Assembly: GCF_000235365.1 (NCBI RefSeq)
Contig: NC_016450.1
Span: forward strand, 1,426,001 to 1,490,000
Length of the DNA stretch: 64,000 bases
Source: Eremothecium cymbalariae DBVPG#7215
Taxonomy: Eukaryota; Ascomycota; Saccharomycetes; Saccharomycetales; Saccharomycetaceae
Direction: 5' to 3'
Below the pieces are notes generated by a model. The model saw nothing but the letters and a program-made list of their open reading frames with translations. It was not told the DNA's origin and searched no databases. How positions within the stretch are numbered: position 1 is the stretch's first letter; the number at the start of each line of letters is the position of its first letter. The position numbers and the translations under genes are program-made. Below, one piece after another: positions 30,935-40,188 of the stretch.

Positions 30935-32956
30935 ATGTCTTTAGAAAGGTCTTTTGCTGATTTAACTATCACTGCATCAGATTCAGCTGTTATCGTCAAA
31001 TCATTGGTTTTCAAGCCTAAGACTGCAAAGTCGGATATAGCTGTTCCAATCGTTGTGGTAGCTTTACATGCTACTACAACACCATCTACATTGATTTCAT
31101 TGGCAACTGGTCTGAAAGATCCCCGCTTAGCTCGTGATGACTTTTTTCAGACTCACTTTCATGTTGAATCTGCAAAAGCGTTCAATATATCTCATTTAGC
31201 TAACGCTCAACATCCGTTTAAGTTGTTGGTCGACCAAAAATTGTTTGTTTTAGGTGATGGCAGTGTCTTGAAGTTGAATGAAGACAGCTATATCGAGAAG
31301 CAGCGGTTTTTGGAGTTCTTGAAACAGTACGAGCCACAAGAAGTTGATTTTTCACAAGAAGTCAAGTCTGTGCAAGTTAGTGAGAAAAATGCGCCTATCG
31401 GTGTTCAAAAGAAGGAAGCTGCGTTAGAGGACGCTAAGCTGATTGGAATTACTGTTGACAAATCGTTGGACTTCTCAGGATGGTACCAGCAGATTTTGAT
31501 CAAGGGTGAGATGTTAGATTATTACGATGTGTCAGGTTGCTATATCCTAAGGCCTGGTTCTTATGCGATCTGGGAGATTTTACAGAAATGGTTTGATGCC
31601 AAGATTAAAGCTATGGGAGTTCAAAATGCTTACTTCCCGTTATTTGTTTCTTCACGTGTGTTAGAAAAAGAGAAAGATCACATTGAAGGGTTTGCTGCAG
31701 AGGTTGCCTGGGTCACGAAGGCTGGTTCTTCTAATTTGGAGGAGCCAGTTGCTATTAGACCGACCTCTGAAACTGTAATATACCCTTATTACGCAAAATG
31801 GATTCAGTCTTATAGGGACTTACCAATTAAGTTGAACCAGTGGAACTCTGTCGTCAGATGGGAATTTAAGCACCCACAGCCATTTTTGAGGACCAGAGAA
31901 TTCTTGTGGCAAGAAGGCCACACTGCTCATTTGCATCAGAAGGATGCTGAAGAAGAAGTGCTCCAAGTGTTGGACTTATACGCTTCTATTTACGAAGAGC
32001 TATTAGCTGTTCCTGTGGTCAAGGGTAGGAAAACTGAGAAAGAAAAGTTTGCTGGGGGTGTGTTTACGACTACATGTGAAGGTTATATCCCACAAACGGG
32101 CCGTGGTATTCAGGGAGCCACTTCGCATCATTTAGGTCAAAACTTCTCTAAGATGTTCAATTTAAGTGTAGAAAACCCATTGGGTTCCGACCATCCTAAG
32201 CTATATGCCTACCAGAACTCTTGGGGCTTCTCTACAAGAGTTATAGGTGTAATGGTTATGATCCATTCTGATAATAAGGGTTTGGTGATCCCTCCCAGAG
32301 TTTCTCAGTACCAAGCTGTTGTTCTACCAGTCGGTATCACGGCTAAGACATCTGATGCTTTGAGGGCTCAAATTCACCAAAAGGCTAGGTCTATCGAATC
32401 CAGGTTAAAGAAATTTGATATCAGAGCCTTTGGTGATTACAGTGATAACTATACTCCAGGATGGAAGTTTGCCCAGTATGAATTGAAGGGTATTCCCTTA
32501 AGATTGGAGTTTGGTCCAAAGGATATGGAGAAGGATCAAGTGACTGTTGTAAGAAGAAACGATGGTCAGAAGTACATTGTTAGCCTAGCAGAATTAGAAA
32601 TGAGAATTCCACAGATTTTGGAAGATATGCAGGAAACCTTGTATTTAAAAGCTAAAAAATCTTTCGATAGTCACCGAGTTATCGTTAATGAGTGGAAAGA
32701 CTTTGTACCAGTCTTGAATGAGAAAAATGTCATCCTATCCCCATGGTGTGGTTTGGAAGAGTGTGAGGATGATATCAAGGAGTCCTCCGCCAAAAAAGAT
32801 GACGGTGGCGAATTTGAAGTAGACGAAAAAGCACCAAGTATGGGTGCTAAATCTCTATGTATTCCTTTTGAACAACCTGTACTAAAGGATGGTCAGAAGT
32901 GTGTGAAATGTGAACGTGCTGCTATCCAGTACTGTATGTTCGGCCGTTCATATTAA
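30935..32956 (+). CDS. Cytosolic prolyl-tRNA synthetase
   Basis: Class IIa synthetase that charges tRNA-Pro; counterpart of S. cerevisiae YHR020W (688 aa). The 673-aa product has an N-terminal editing-like (YbaK/ProX-like) domain, about residues 1-150. The catalytic core follows, with RPTSETVIYPYYAKW and motif 2 RWEFKHPQPFLRTREFLWQEGHTAH. Then come an anticodon-binding domain and a C-terminal zinc-binding-type extension ending CVKCERAAIQYCMFGRSY. That C-terminus is typical of eukaryotic/archaeal-type ProRS. Start ATG is at 30935. It shares a divergent promoter with DED81. Confidence 0.97.
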   Translation: MSLERSFADLTITASDSAVIVKSLVFKPKTAKSDIAVPIVVVALHATTTPSTLISLATGLKDPRLARDDFFQTHFHVESAKAFNISHLANAQHPFKLLVDQKLFVLGDGSVLKLNEDSYIEKQRFLEFLKQYEPQEVDFSQEVKSVQVSEKNAPIGVQKKEAALEDAKLIGITVDKSLDFSGWYQQILIKGEMLDYYDVSGCYILRPGSYAIWEILQKWFDAKIKAMGVQNAYFPLFVSSRVLEKEKDHIEGFAAEVAWVTKAGSSNLEEPVAIRPTSETVIYPYYAKWIQSYRDLPIKLNQWNSVVRWEFKHPQPFLRTREFLWQEGHTAHLHQKDAEEEVLQVLDLYASIYEELLAVPVVKGRKTEKEKFAGGVFTTTCEGYIPQTGRGIQGATSHHLGQNFSKMFNLSVENPLGSDHPKLYAYQNSWGFSTRVIGVMVMIHSDNKGLVIPPRVSQYQAVVLPVGITAKTSDALRAQIHQKARSIESRLKKFDIRAFGDYSDNYTPGWKFAQYELKGIPLRLEFGPKDMEKDQVTVVRRNDGQKYIVSLAELEMRIPQILEDMQETLYLKAKKSFDSHRVIVNEWKDFVPVLNEKNVILSPWCGLEECEDDIKESSAKKDDGGEFEVDEKAPSMGAKSLCIPFEQPVLKDGQKCVKCERAAIQYCMFGRSY

Positions 32957-33023
32957 GAAACGCTGCGAACATGACTTCAAAGAGGGAACAAAACTACCAT
33001 ACCTTTACGGCCCGGTTGTGTAG

Positions 33024-33048
33024 CCCCTCCCCCACCACCCCCACCCCC
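33024..33048 (-). other. Putative G-quadruplex motif between convergent genes
   Basis: On the plus strand C4-T-C5-ACCA-C5-A-C5, so the minus strand has four G-runs of 4-5 separated by loops of 1, 4 and 1 nt. It lies in the 170-bp gap between the stops of the prolyl-tRNA synthetase and HIS2. It would be G-rich in the HIS2 3' UTR and C-rich in the other transcript. Confidence 0.7.
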
Positions 33049-33126
33049 TACCAACAAATAGATTCCATTTACGTTGCTTGGATTATATAGTATAATATTA
33101 AAACTTATATAATGTATTCGCCAACT

Positions 33127-34146
33127 TTAATTTGATTTCCAAAAACTGTTTGCCTTTATTTCCCCAAGAGACATGTATTTTACATCTAACTCAGCGCCAT
33201 TATGAATCTCTGAAAGATAATAGATTCCTTGTAACTGTAGGACATGTTCAATATATTGAAGAGTCTTATTGTATGCAACGCCGACCTGGGCTACACTATG
33301 CGCATCATCACTCAGAACAAACCTGCTGTTCGCATATTTCTTAACCAAGTTTGCAACATCTCTATGAGGATACGGTTCCACTAAACCCTTACGTATCCCC
33401 GAGGAATTTATTTCAATCAGCCCCTTATATGAATTTATAAAGGCAATATTTCTAATCACGACAGCTTCCACGTCACTCCAAATACTAATGAGAGACGGAG
33501 AAATGTCCATAACCCTTGTCCATGTTCCTAAATCCAAGTCATCCTTGGTTGCACTAAATGCGACCTCTCCTGTAGATTTATCTACGAACATACCGTCCTC
33601 GGGCATAAAAAGACGGATTAAATCAAAGTGACCTACTACCTTGGGCTTTAAGGTTTTCAACATATCATATTGCAATTCAAAGTAATCCAGGAGAAACTTT
33701 CGCAAGTTATTACCGGAGCTCTCTAAAGCTGCAAACCATAGAGCTTGGTTGTAATCAATAGGTATATCATTTACATGGTGAATAGACCCAACACAAAATT
33801 TAAGCACTTCTTTGTGCTGGTCCATTAAGTCTCTTGCGTATCCAATATGCTTGCTATTACAGCCCTCCACTTCCATCCCGACAATAAGATTTACATCTAC
33901 TATTTGTTTCTTTATTCGCTGAGAATGCTCTAGATATTTTTGAAACTGTAATCGTAGTCGCTTTAGATCATTCAAGCTATCTGTAGTTCTTTCCTCTGGG
34001 TATAGAAGTGTTTCTTCCAACCTGGGCATGTGCTCAGTAAGGCAGTATGTGTGGAAGCCTCTGCGTTGAACCTCTTCAACTATGGCATCCAACGTATCAA
34101 CTCCGTGTGAAATATAGTCCCCTGAATGAGAATGATGCGAAAACAT
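33127..34146 (-). CDS. HIS2: Histidinol-phosphatase
   Basis: PHP-family phosphatase that removes phosphate from L-histidinol phosphate in histidine biosynthesis. The 339-aa product matches S. cerevisiae His2 (335 aa). The metal-binding N-terminus MFSHHSHSGDY is intact and sets the start at 34146. Further PHP landmarks are TEHMPR (about residue 37), VGMEVEG and GSIHHVNDIP in the middle. GHFDLIRLF and the late FVLSDDAHSV follow. It is convergent with the prolyl-tRNA synthetase gene. In S. cerevisiae HIS2 lies on chromosome VI next to the ECO1-CDC14 pair; here the FLO11-like gene sits between HIS2 and ECO1. Confidence 0.96.
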   Translation of the reverse strand: MFSHHSHSGDYISHGVDTLDAIVEEVQRRGFHTYCLTEHMPRLEETLLYPEERTTDSLNDLKRLRLQFQKYLEHSQRIKKQIVDVNLIVGMEVEGCNSKHIGYARDLMDQHKEVLKFCVGSIHHVNDIPIDYNQALWFAALESSGNNLRKFLLDYFELQYDMLKTLKPKVVGHFDLIRLFMPEDGMFVDKSTGEVAFSATKDDLDLGTWTRVMDISPSLISIWSDVEAVVIRNIAFINSYKGLIEINSSGIRKGLVEPYPHRDVANLVKKYANSRFVLSDDAHSVAQVGVAYNKTLQYIEHVLQLQGIYYLSEIHNGAELDVKYMSLGEIKANSFWKSN

Positions 34147-35691
34147 CCGTGGTCCTATAATCCTACACTTTCTAGTTCTTTCGTTTGAGAGATTTTTAAC
34201 TAGAAACTTGTCCAGTTTTCTTTCGGTTGCAGTTGATTAAATCGGAGAAAGAAAATATTAAACATTACAACCAGTTCTGGATTTGCAATGTTAAAAAAAG
34301 TTTCTCGCTCAATGAAATCCGCCACACTCAAATGTATCTTGGCTGCTTACGCTGTTGTAGCTTTAATATGATCTGCATTGCCGAATGACCACATCCTCTC
34401 TATATCCAAAGCACAGGAACTCATCAAATGTCAGATCTTGCTGTTTATGTTGTAATTTTTTAAATAACCACTGAATGCCGTTGTGTGCTTTAAGTTCCCC
34501 CCCGAAGACCCTCTTCTCTTCTCCTCCCTTCCCTAGAATCCCCCTCGCTCTTAAACGGTAACCACTGACGACAAGATCAGCAGTGGCCGTCCACGCAATG
34601 CTCACTTGTCGCCCCCCGTTCGAAACCACTTCGCAAAACCAGCTTAGCTTCTGCTGCTTTTCTATTTCACATCATCCTGGACCCCTATGGCTGCCATAGA
34701 TCATATTCATTGACCAACATACCATCCAATCTCAATACCGCTAGTTCACCGAAAAAGTTTCATTGCCTATGTATAGTATAACCGGCGTCAATTCCCTCAC
34801 AAGAATTAACGAAACTCCAAAAAATAATAAAATGGCTTTGTTGTATCAAACCGTTTTTCGATAGTTGCCAAGATTGTCTCTACTATTTTAGAGGCACTTA
34901 CTTCATCCACTGTATAATACAGATATTGTTTGTCCGAGCGCCTGAGGTCATTTGCCTGCAGACACTGTTTTTCCCAAAACAGTTAAAGGAAAATTCCATG
35001 CGTCAACAACGTATTGTTGGACCGAATTTGTACGTCAAGTTCTCTGGAGAAATTTACATCTCATTTCTATATTGTTTTTATACTAACTAGGTAATTTTTG
35101 ACAAAGGTGATACTTCATTAAGAAATACTTTATTGGGCAGTAATGTCGATACAGATATTATGTAAACCCTTAGCGGACCTTAATGCAGCATAGATGCTAG
35201 CGGTTTAAATTATTTTCAATTTATTATATTTATTATTTTATATTATTATTACCGTCAGATATTATTAATACGCGGGTTTTAATGTAGAGGCCTTATTCCA
35301 ACAAGGTTGCCGCAGATTAAGGGTCTGACGAAATTCTAAGCATTCGTCTTAATTATTGGATATGTGTGAATTAGAAATTCACACATGGTTCTCACAACTT
35401 CTATTATAGGATAAAGCACGGATATTATTGATTCAGAATTGTAATAGATGGTCGAGTTAGTAATGAGAACCAGCATGGGGATGTGTATTTGACGGGATCT
35501 GTGTAAATTTAAAAAAGAAAGTTTATTTAGTTGCTTATTTTAGAGCCATCAGTATATATAGCCGGTGTATGCAGTTCAGTTTAGTTTCAAGCCAGGAAAA
35601 GGTCAAAATTAGTATTGAATCATCTTAACGCGCACACTTCGTATTCTTTCGCTTTAAACGTCAACCAACGAGGAAGTCGAAAGTATATACG
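34147..35691 (+). promoter_or_regulatory. Long HIS2/FLO11-like divergent promoter region
   Basis: A 1.5-kb intergenic region, long for a yeast but typical of FLO11-type genes, whose promoters integrate many signals in S. cerevisiae. It contains a C-run at about 34497-34503, an AT-rich segment near 35205-35260 and a hairpin at 35362-35386. TATATATA lies at 35553-35560, about 130 bp before the adhesin ATG. An 88-codon minus-strand frame (34363-34629) has no recognisable homology. Confidence 0.55.
35362..35386. repeat. Perfect 11-bp inverted repeat with 3-nt loop
   Basis: ATGTGTGAATT (35362-35372), AGA, AATTCACACAT (35376-35386). It lies about 310 bp upstream of the adhesin start and could be a dyad-symmetric protein site. 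Confidence 0.9.
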
Positions 35692-38660
35692 ATGAACTTT
35701 TGGAAGTTGAATGTCCTGTTATTTGGAGGGTGGCTCATAAGTGGGGTTGTAGCCCAGGCTCCTGGTGTGAGTTCTCCGAGCTTTGTTCCTCCTGATGCCA
35801 GAGGGGCTCACCGCCCACTTCCTGCCACCAACGCATGCCTTCAATACGATTTCAGCTGGAAAGCTCGTAATAATGGGTATCCACCATACTCATTAACTGT
35901 TGAGAGAGTGGCATGGGAGTACGAAAATGTTTACACCATTACAGTTCATGTTCAGGGTTCTGTCAGTATCCCAATTGAATCCTTATGGTCGTTGAAGATA
36001 GTTGACGCCAACTCACCCGATGGTTCGACATTCCAATTGTACAGCCGTAACGAGAGCAGACACTTGATAAATGATCCTACCAACTACTATGTTAGTTTCC
36101 GTGTGTTCGGAAGGCAAGGTCCTGTCAACGAATTGATGTGTACACCAGAATTTGGAATTCAATACGAGTATTGTCAGGGTTCTGCCGATTGTTCAAATTG
36201 GACGTACGGAACTACCGCCTTCACCTTAAACATGGGATGTACCGGCGTGGATCGCCAAGGTCGTTCCTCGAAGGATGCAGGAGCTTACTGTTGGCCACGG
36301 GGTAACTTTCCAGATGCTGAACCCACGACCATATCTAGCGCGTCTGCTACTACCACTTTTGCACCTTCTGAGACAAGCAGCGCAGTAACCATATCTAGTG
36401 GGTTTTCTTCCGCTTGGTCGTCTGCCTGGTCGTCTGCCTGGTCTTCGAGTTTTTCTAGTTGGTCCTCGAGCGATTTTTCGACATCGTTTTCTAGTGACTT
36501 CTCTACCTCTTTCTCTAGCGAGTTTTCTACCGCGTCTTCCAGCTCATGGAACAATGCCAGCGGTACAAGTACCGTCTTGAGTTCAACTATTCCAACAGTC
36601 ACTTCTAGTGCGCTTAGCACTACCTTACCATCTAGTTCAGCGGTAGTTCCAAGCAGCTCTACCTCCTCAGCAGAAGCCAGCTCTACCTCCTCAGCAGAGG
36701 TCAGCTCTACCTCCTCAGCAGAGGTCAGCTCTACCTCCTCAGCAGAAGCCAGCTCTACCTCCTCAGGAGAAGCCAGCACTGCTCCTAGCACATCCGTTCC
36801 ACAATCAACCACAGCAGCACCAAGTGTTAGTTTAAGTTCTACTACAAATTTTAATTCAAGCGTCAGTGAAAGTGCTACTTTAAGTTCTGGTGCAAGTTCT
36901 GGTGCAGTGTCATCAGCACCTGTAAATGCTACTGTCAGCGGAAGCAGCGCTGCTCCTTCGGTTATTATTACCACTGCTCCATCCTCTGTTTCAAGTGGGT
37001 CTTCTGAGGCCGCCGTCACTCCTTTCACTACCCCCAGCAATGGTAACTCGACCGACGGTGACTGCTCTACTCCTGTTGAGGTTATTAGTCTGATTACCAA
37101 TGTTCACACAACTGTTGTTTCAGAGAATGGTATTACCAGTACGATCTCATACACCGGCATTGAATTTACCACGGCACTTTTGACAGACGGCTGTTCTGTA
37201 ACAGGTCCAGTTATAATTACAGCTACTCCACAAACTCCAACACTTGAGTCTTCAATTCCTACAACTGTCCCAATTATCCCTACTATCTCTAACCCAGTTA
37301 ATTATACCACTGCCTCTGAATGTGTTCCCGTGGTTGAGACTGTTACAGAAGTGGTTACCAGTGTATTGCCTACAATTTACACGTTGAGTGGTACCACCGT
37401 GACTTACTACGGAACCGCAACTGGTCATGTTACTTCAACGATCACAAAGCCTTGTCCAACTGGTCCATATACCTCCACTTCGGCTCAATTCTCCAACTCT
37501 ACTGCGCCTGCCCCTGTGACACCAACCGTCATTACTACGATTAACACCATAACCACAGTATCGAACGGTATCACTGCAACTCAGACAGTTACATACACAA
37601 TTCCTTGTAGTGGAGAACATACCGAGACTACCAACTCTGAAGGTTTATCTACTACTGTGGTGATCCCTACATTAAACAACATTTCTCAACCTGTTACATT
37701 CACCGGGACCAACACGGCTGGCAACAAAACCACTTGGATAGATACTGTTTCGACATCGGTAACCATTCCAGGTACTCCCGATATTCCAGGTGTTCCAAGT
37801 TTCACGGGGGTTCCAGGTGTTCCAAACATCACAGATATTCCAGGTGTTCCAGCTATTCCAGGTAGCTCGAGTATTCCGGGTACTATTCCAGGTACTCCAG
37901 GTACTCCAAGCATGCCAAGTATTTCAGGCGCACCAGGTGTTCCAACTAACCCAGGCATTTCCAGTGTTCCCGGTACGATTCCTGGTACACCAGTTATTCC
38001 AAGCGTGTCAAGTAATACAGAGATTCCAGGAACTACAGTGGTTACGAGTGTTCCAAGTGTTCCAGGTGTTCCAAGTGTTCCAGGTGTTTCAAGTATCCCA
38101 GGTACTCCCGGTACTCCAGGTGTCCCAGGTATCCCAGGCACTACAGAGGTTTCGAGTGTTCCAGGTATCCCAATTACTCCAGGTATCCCAGGCATCCCAG
38201 GCACTCCAGGTACTCCAGGTAATCCCAGGTACTCCAGGTATCCCAGGTACTCCAGGTATCCCAGGTACTCCAGGTATCCCAGGTACTCCAGGTATCCCAG
38301 GTACTCCAGGTACTCCCAGGTACTCCAGGTACTCCAGAAGTCCCAACATCCACAGAAGTCCTAACTACAGAAGTTCCAAATACCCCAGGTACTCCAGGTT
38401 CCCCAGGTACCCCGGGCACTCCAGGCACTCCAGGCACTCCAAAAACTCCAGTTGGAGACATCCCATCTTTGCCGACTGAATCCTCAACTGCAACTGTTCC
38501 TGTGCCATCTAGCGAAGCACCAAGTTCACCAACCTTGGTTTCTTCATATGTTGCTTCAACGACTCTGCCTGGGTTTAGCAGTTTCGAAGGTGCTGCAGTC
38601 AAACCAGTATTACCAACCATTTTGGTACTTGCTCTTCCGTTAATTTTGCCTTTATTCTAA
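35692..38660 (+). CDS. FLO11-domain GPI-anchored adhesin with collagen-like repeats, two frameshifts
   Basis: Cell-wall adhesin. The N-terminus is a signal peptide (about 1-22), then a Flo11 A domain (about 49-203) with LQYDFSW, VYTITVHVQG, LWSLKIVDA and YCQGSADCSNWTYGTTAF, very like S. cerevisiae Flo11. In Flo11 this fibronectin-type-III fold mediates homotypic cell adhesion. A Ser/Thr stalk with Trp-rich and 24-bp repeats follows, then a Gly-X-Pro region (from about residue 690). The uninterrupted frame ends at 38364. Two +1 changes, near 38221 and 38313-38316, move the true sequence through all three frames. The last frame runs to 38660 and ends in a Ser/Thr stretch and a hydrophobic tail (PVLPTILVLALPLILPLF), a GPI signal. 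As written, the protein loses its wall anchor. The cause may be real mutation, slippage or a sequencing error in the repeats. Confidence 0.85.
36408..36545 (+). repeat. Trp/Phe-spaced Ser-rich repeats in adhesin stalk
   Basis: Short 12-bp and 24-bp direct repeats encode units such as SAWS and DFSTSFSS, placing an aromatic residue about every four residues in a Ser tract. This lies directly after the Flo11 domain. Confidence 0.75.
36655..36774 (+). repeat. Five 24-bp tandem repeats (SSTSSAEA/V)
   Basis: Five 24-bp units starting at 36655, 36679, 36703, 36727 and 36751. They encode SSTSSAEA, SSTSSAEV twice, SSTSSAEA and SSTSSGEA. The near identity suggests recent expansion and likely copy-number variation. 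Confidence 0.92.
37768..38460 (+). repeat. Collagen-like Gly-X-Pro repeat region
   Basis: Nine-base units of the type GGT-NNN-CCA encode G-X-P triplets with X mainly Thr, Ile or Val. They are imperfect at first, then almost perfect from about 38180 to 38339, where 18-bp GTPGIP units recur. Both frameshifts lie in this perfect part. Confidence 0.9.
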
Positions 38661-39101
38661 ACTTTGTTGACAGTGAATTTGGTTCTGTGAACCGCTAAAG
38701 GTTCTTGCGAAAGTTACTCGAAACGAGTTTTCTAATTAGTATGACTTTCGTTCTTTAGCTTCTCAATCTTTAAACTAAGAAGTAGAAGCCACTTACAGGC
38801 TCATCATCTAGGTCTCTGTTACATTTTATTTATCAAATATCGAAAACCTGTTAATTAAAGATATTTGGATATTACATATACCAAGCGAGCTATTTGATCC
38901 TTTATATTTCAACCCCTGGTTAGCTAATAGTAGTATGTAGTTTTTATAATAAACTACATCCAATTGATTTAATATTGATATAGTTATTAATTTTATTCAT
39001 TTAATTTATTTTAATGTGCGAAAAATTCGAACATCGCGGATGCATTGTACTATACTAACAACTATGAATAAACTGGCGAACACGTCCTTGATTGATAACC
39101 G
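38661..39101. other. Adhesin-ECO1 intergenic region
   Basis: This 441-bp region includes a small hairpin ACTCG-AAA-CGAGT about 60 bp after the adhesin stop, possibly a 3' UTR structure. An AT-rich stretch precedes ECO1. I see no gene in it. Confidence 0.5.
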
Positions 39102-39911
39102 ATGATCACCAGCACGATTGATAAGAAGAATCGTCCTAAAAAGTCAGCACGGATGCTCCAATCTAAACTAATACTCCCAAGTGCACCTGCTGTAGCATTA
39201 CACAAGTGTAGCGGTTGTCACATGACTTATTCGTTAAACTCGCCGTTGGATACACTCGAACATAAAAAGTACCACGATCTACATCTAAATGGCAAAAAAT
39301 GGCTTCAGTCATGGGGGACCATAGTTTCGAAATTTACAATTGACAAATTTACACCGCCATCTACGTCATCATCTGAAGGCAGCAAATCTGGAAGCTCGAA
39401 GTGGGAGAATGAAGAACGAATCGTGGTTATTACCCCTGGAAGGCAGGCAGAAGTAAAGCCTATGTTGGGTCTTATGAAAATCATTAATGATGAACTGACT
39501 GCACCGCATGATGAGAATAGCTTTTGGTCCGAGCAGGGATTGGATTCAGAGGGACGTGCTTTTGTGTATGTTAAGAGGGGGCGAGCTGTTGGTGCGATAA
39601 CTGTTGAATATCTGAACGAAGGTCACAACAGAGGTCGGTGGATGAGGCTAGAAAGTAGAAAAATTGTGCCCAATGTTGTGCCCAGGGTAAAGTTAGGAAT
39701 TTCCAGAATTTGGGTATGTAAGAAACAGAGAGGAACTGGCATAGCAACAAGGCTGTTAGATTGTGCTCGAAAGCACTCTATATTAGGAATGGAAGTTGCA
39801 AAATGGGAGATGGCATGGTCGCAGCCTAGCGAGAGTGGTGGGAGGCTCGCGAAAAACTACAACAGCCTGAAGCATAGTAGTGGTGAATTATTAATACCGT
39901 GCTATATATAA
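39102..39911 (+). CDS. ECO1: Cohesin acetyltransferase Eco1
   Basis: Acetylates the cohesin subunit Smc3 during S phase to establish sister-chromatid cohesion. The product is 269 aa (S. cerevisiae 281). A PCNA-interaction-like motif (QSKLILPSA, about residue 20) comes first. A C2H2 zinc finger follows, with C36, C39, H54 and H58. The C-terminal GNAT domain has NDELTAPHDENSFW, GISRIWVCKKQRGTGIATRLLD (acetyl-CoA loop) and AWSQPSESGG near the C-terminus. Start ATG is at 39102. As in S. cerevisiae, CDC14 follows in the opposite orientation. Confidence 0.96.
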   Translation: MITSTIDKKNRPKKSARMLQSKLILPSAPAVALHKCSGCHMTYSLNSPLDTLEHKKYHDLHLNGKKWLQSWGTIVSKFTIDKFTPPSTSSSEGSKSGSSKWENEERIVVITPGRQAEVKPMLGLMKIINDELTAPHDENSFWSEQGLDSEGRAFVYVKRGRAVGAITVEYLNEGHNRGRWMRLESRKIVPNVVPRVKLGISRIWVCKKQRGTGIATRLLDCARKHSILGMEVAKWEMAWSQPSESGGRLAKNYNSLKHSSGELLIPCYI

Positions 39912-40188
39912 CAAATATTACTTGAGATATGCTTTATGATACATATGTGGATCTGGAAACAACGACAGGGGTTGTATGGACAGTGAATCAAGATAATAGA
40001 TACAACAGACGAGGAATTGATCAGGAAGGATAAATGTAGGAGTGCTAGTAAGTGAAAGGTTCAGATATTATACAATTTTTTTGCTCTGTGTAAAAAATTG
40101 GATCATCGTGCATTTTTTTGTATGAATTTCGTTTTCATTAGTTAATTAAAACTGTGCATTAGGGTAGGGTCTAGTGCGAGAATTTTTT

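Noticed and set aside
34363..34629. 88-codon minus-strand frame between HIS2 and the adhesin
   Set aside because: No homology and no obvious promoter; S. cerevisiae has a small uncharacterised gene in this interval but I see no resemblance.
36285..37100. Minus-strand frame of 271 codons
   Set aside because: It is the antisense shadow of the adhesin Ser/Thr repeats; its Val/Leu/Glu-rich composition mirrors the repeat codons.
38945..39040. AT-rich stretch considered as a centromere CDEII
   Set aside because: No CDEI RTCACRTG and no CDEIII CCGAA core at suitable spacing.
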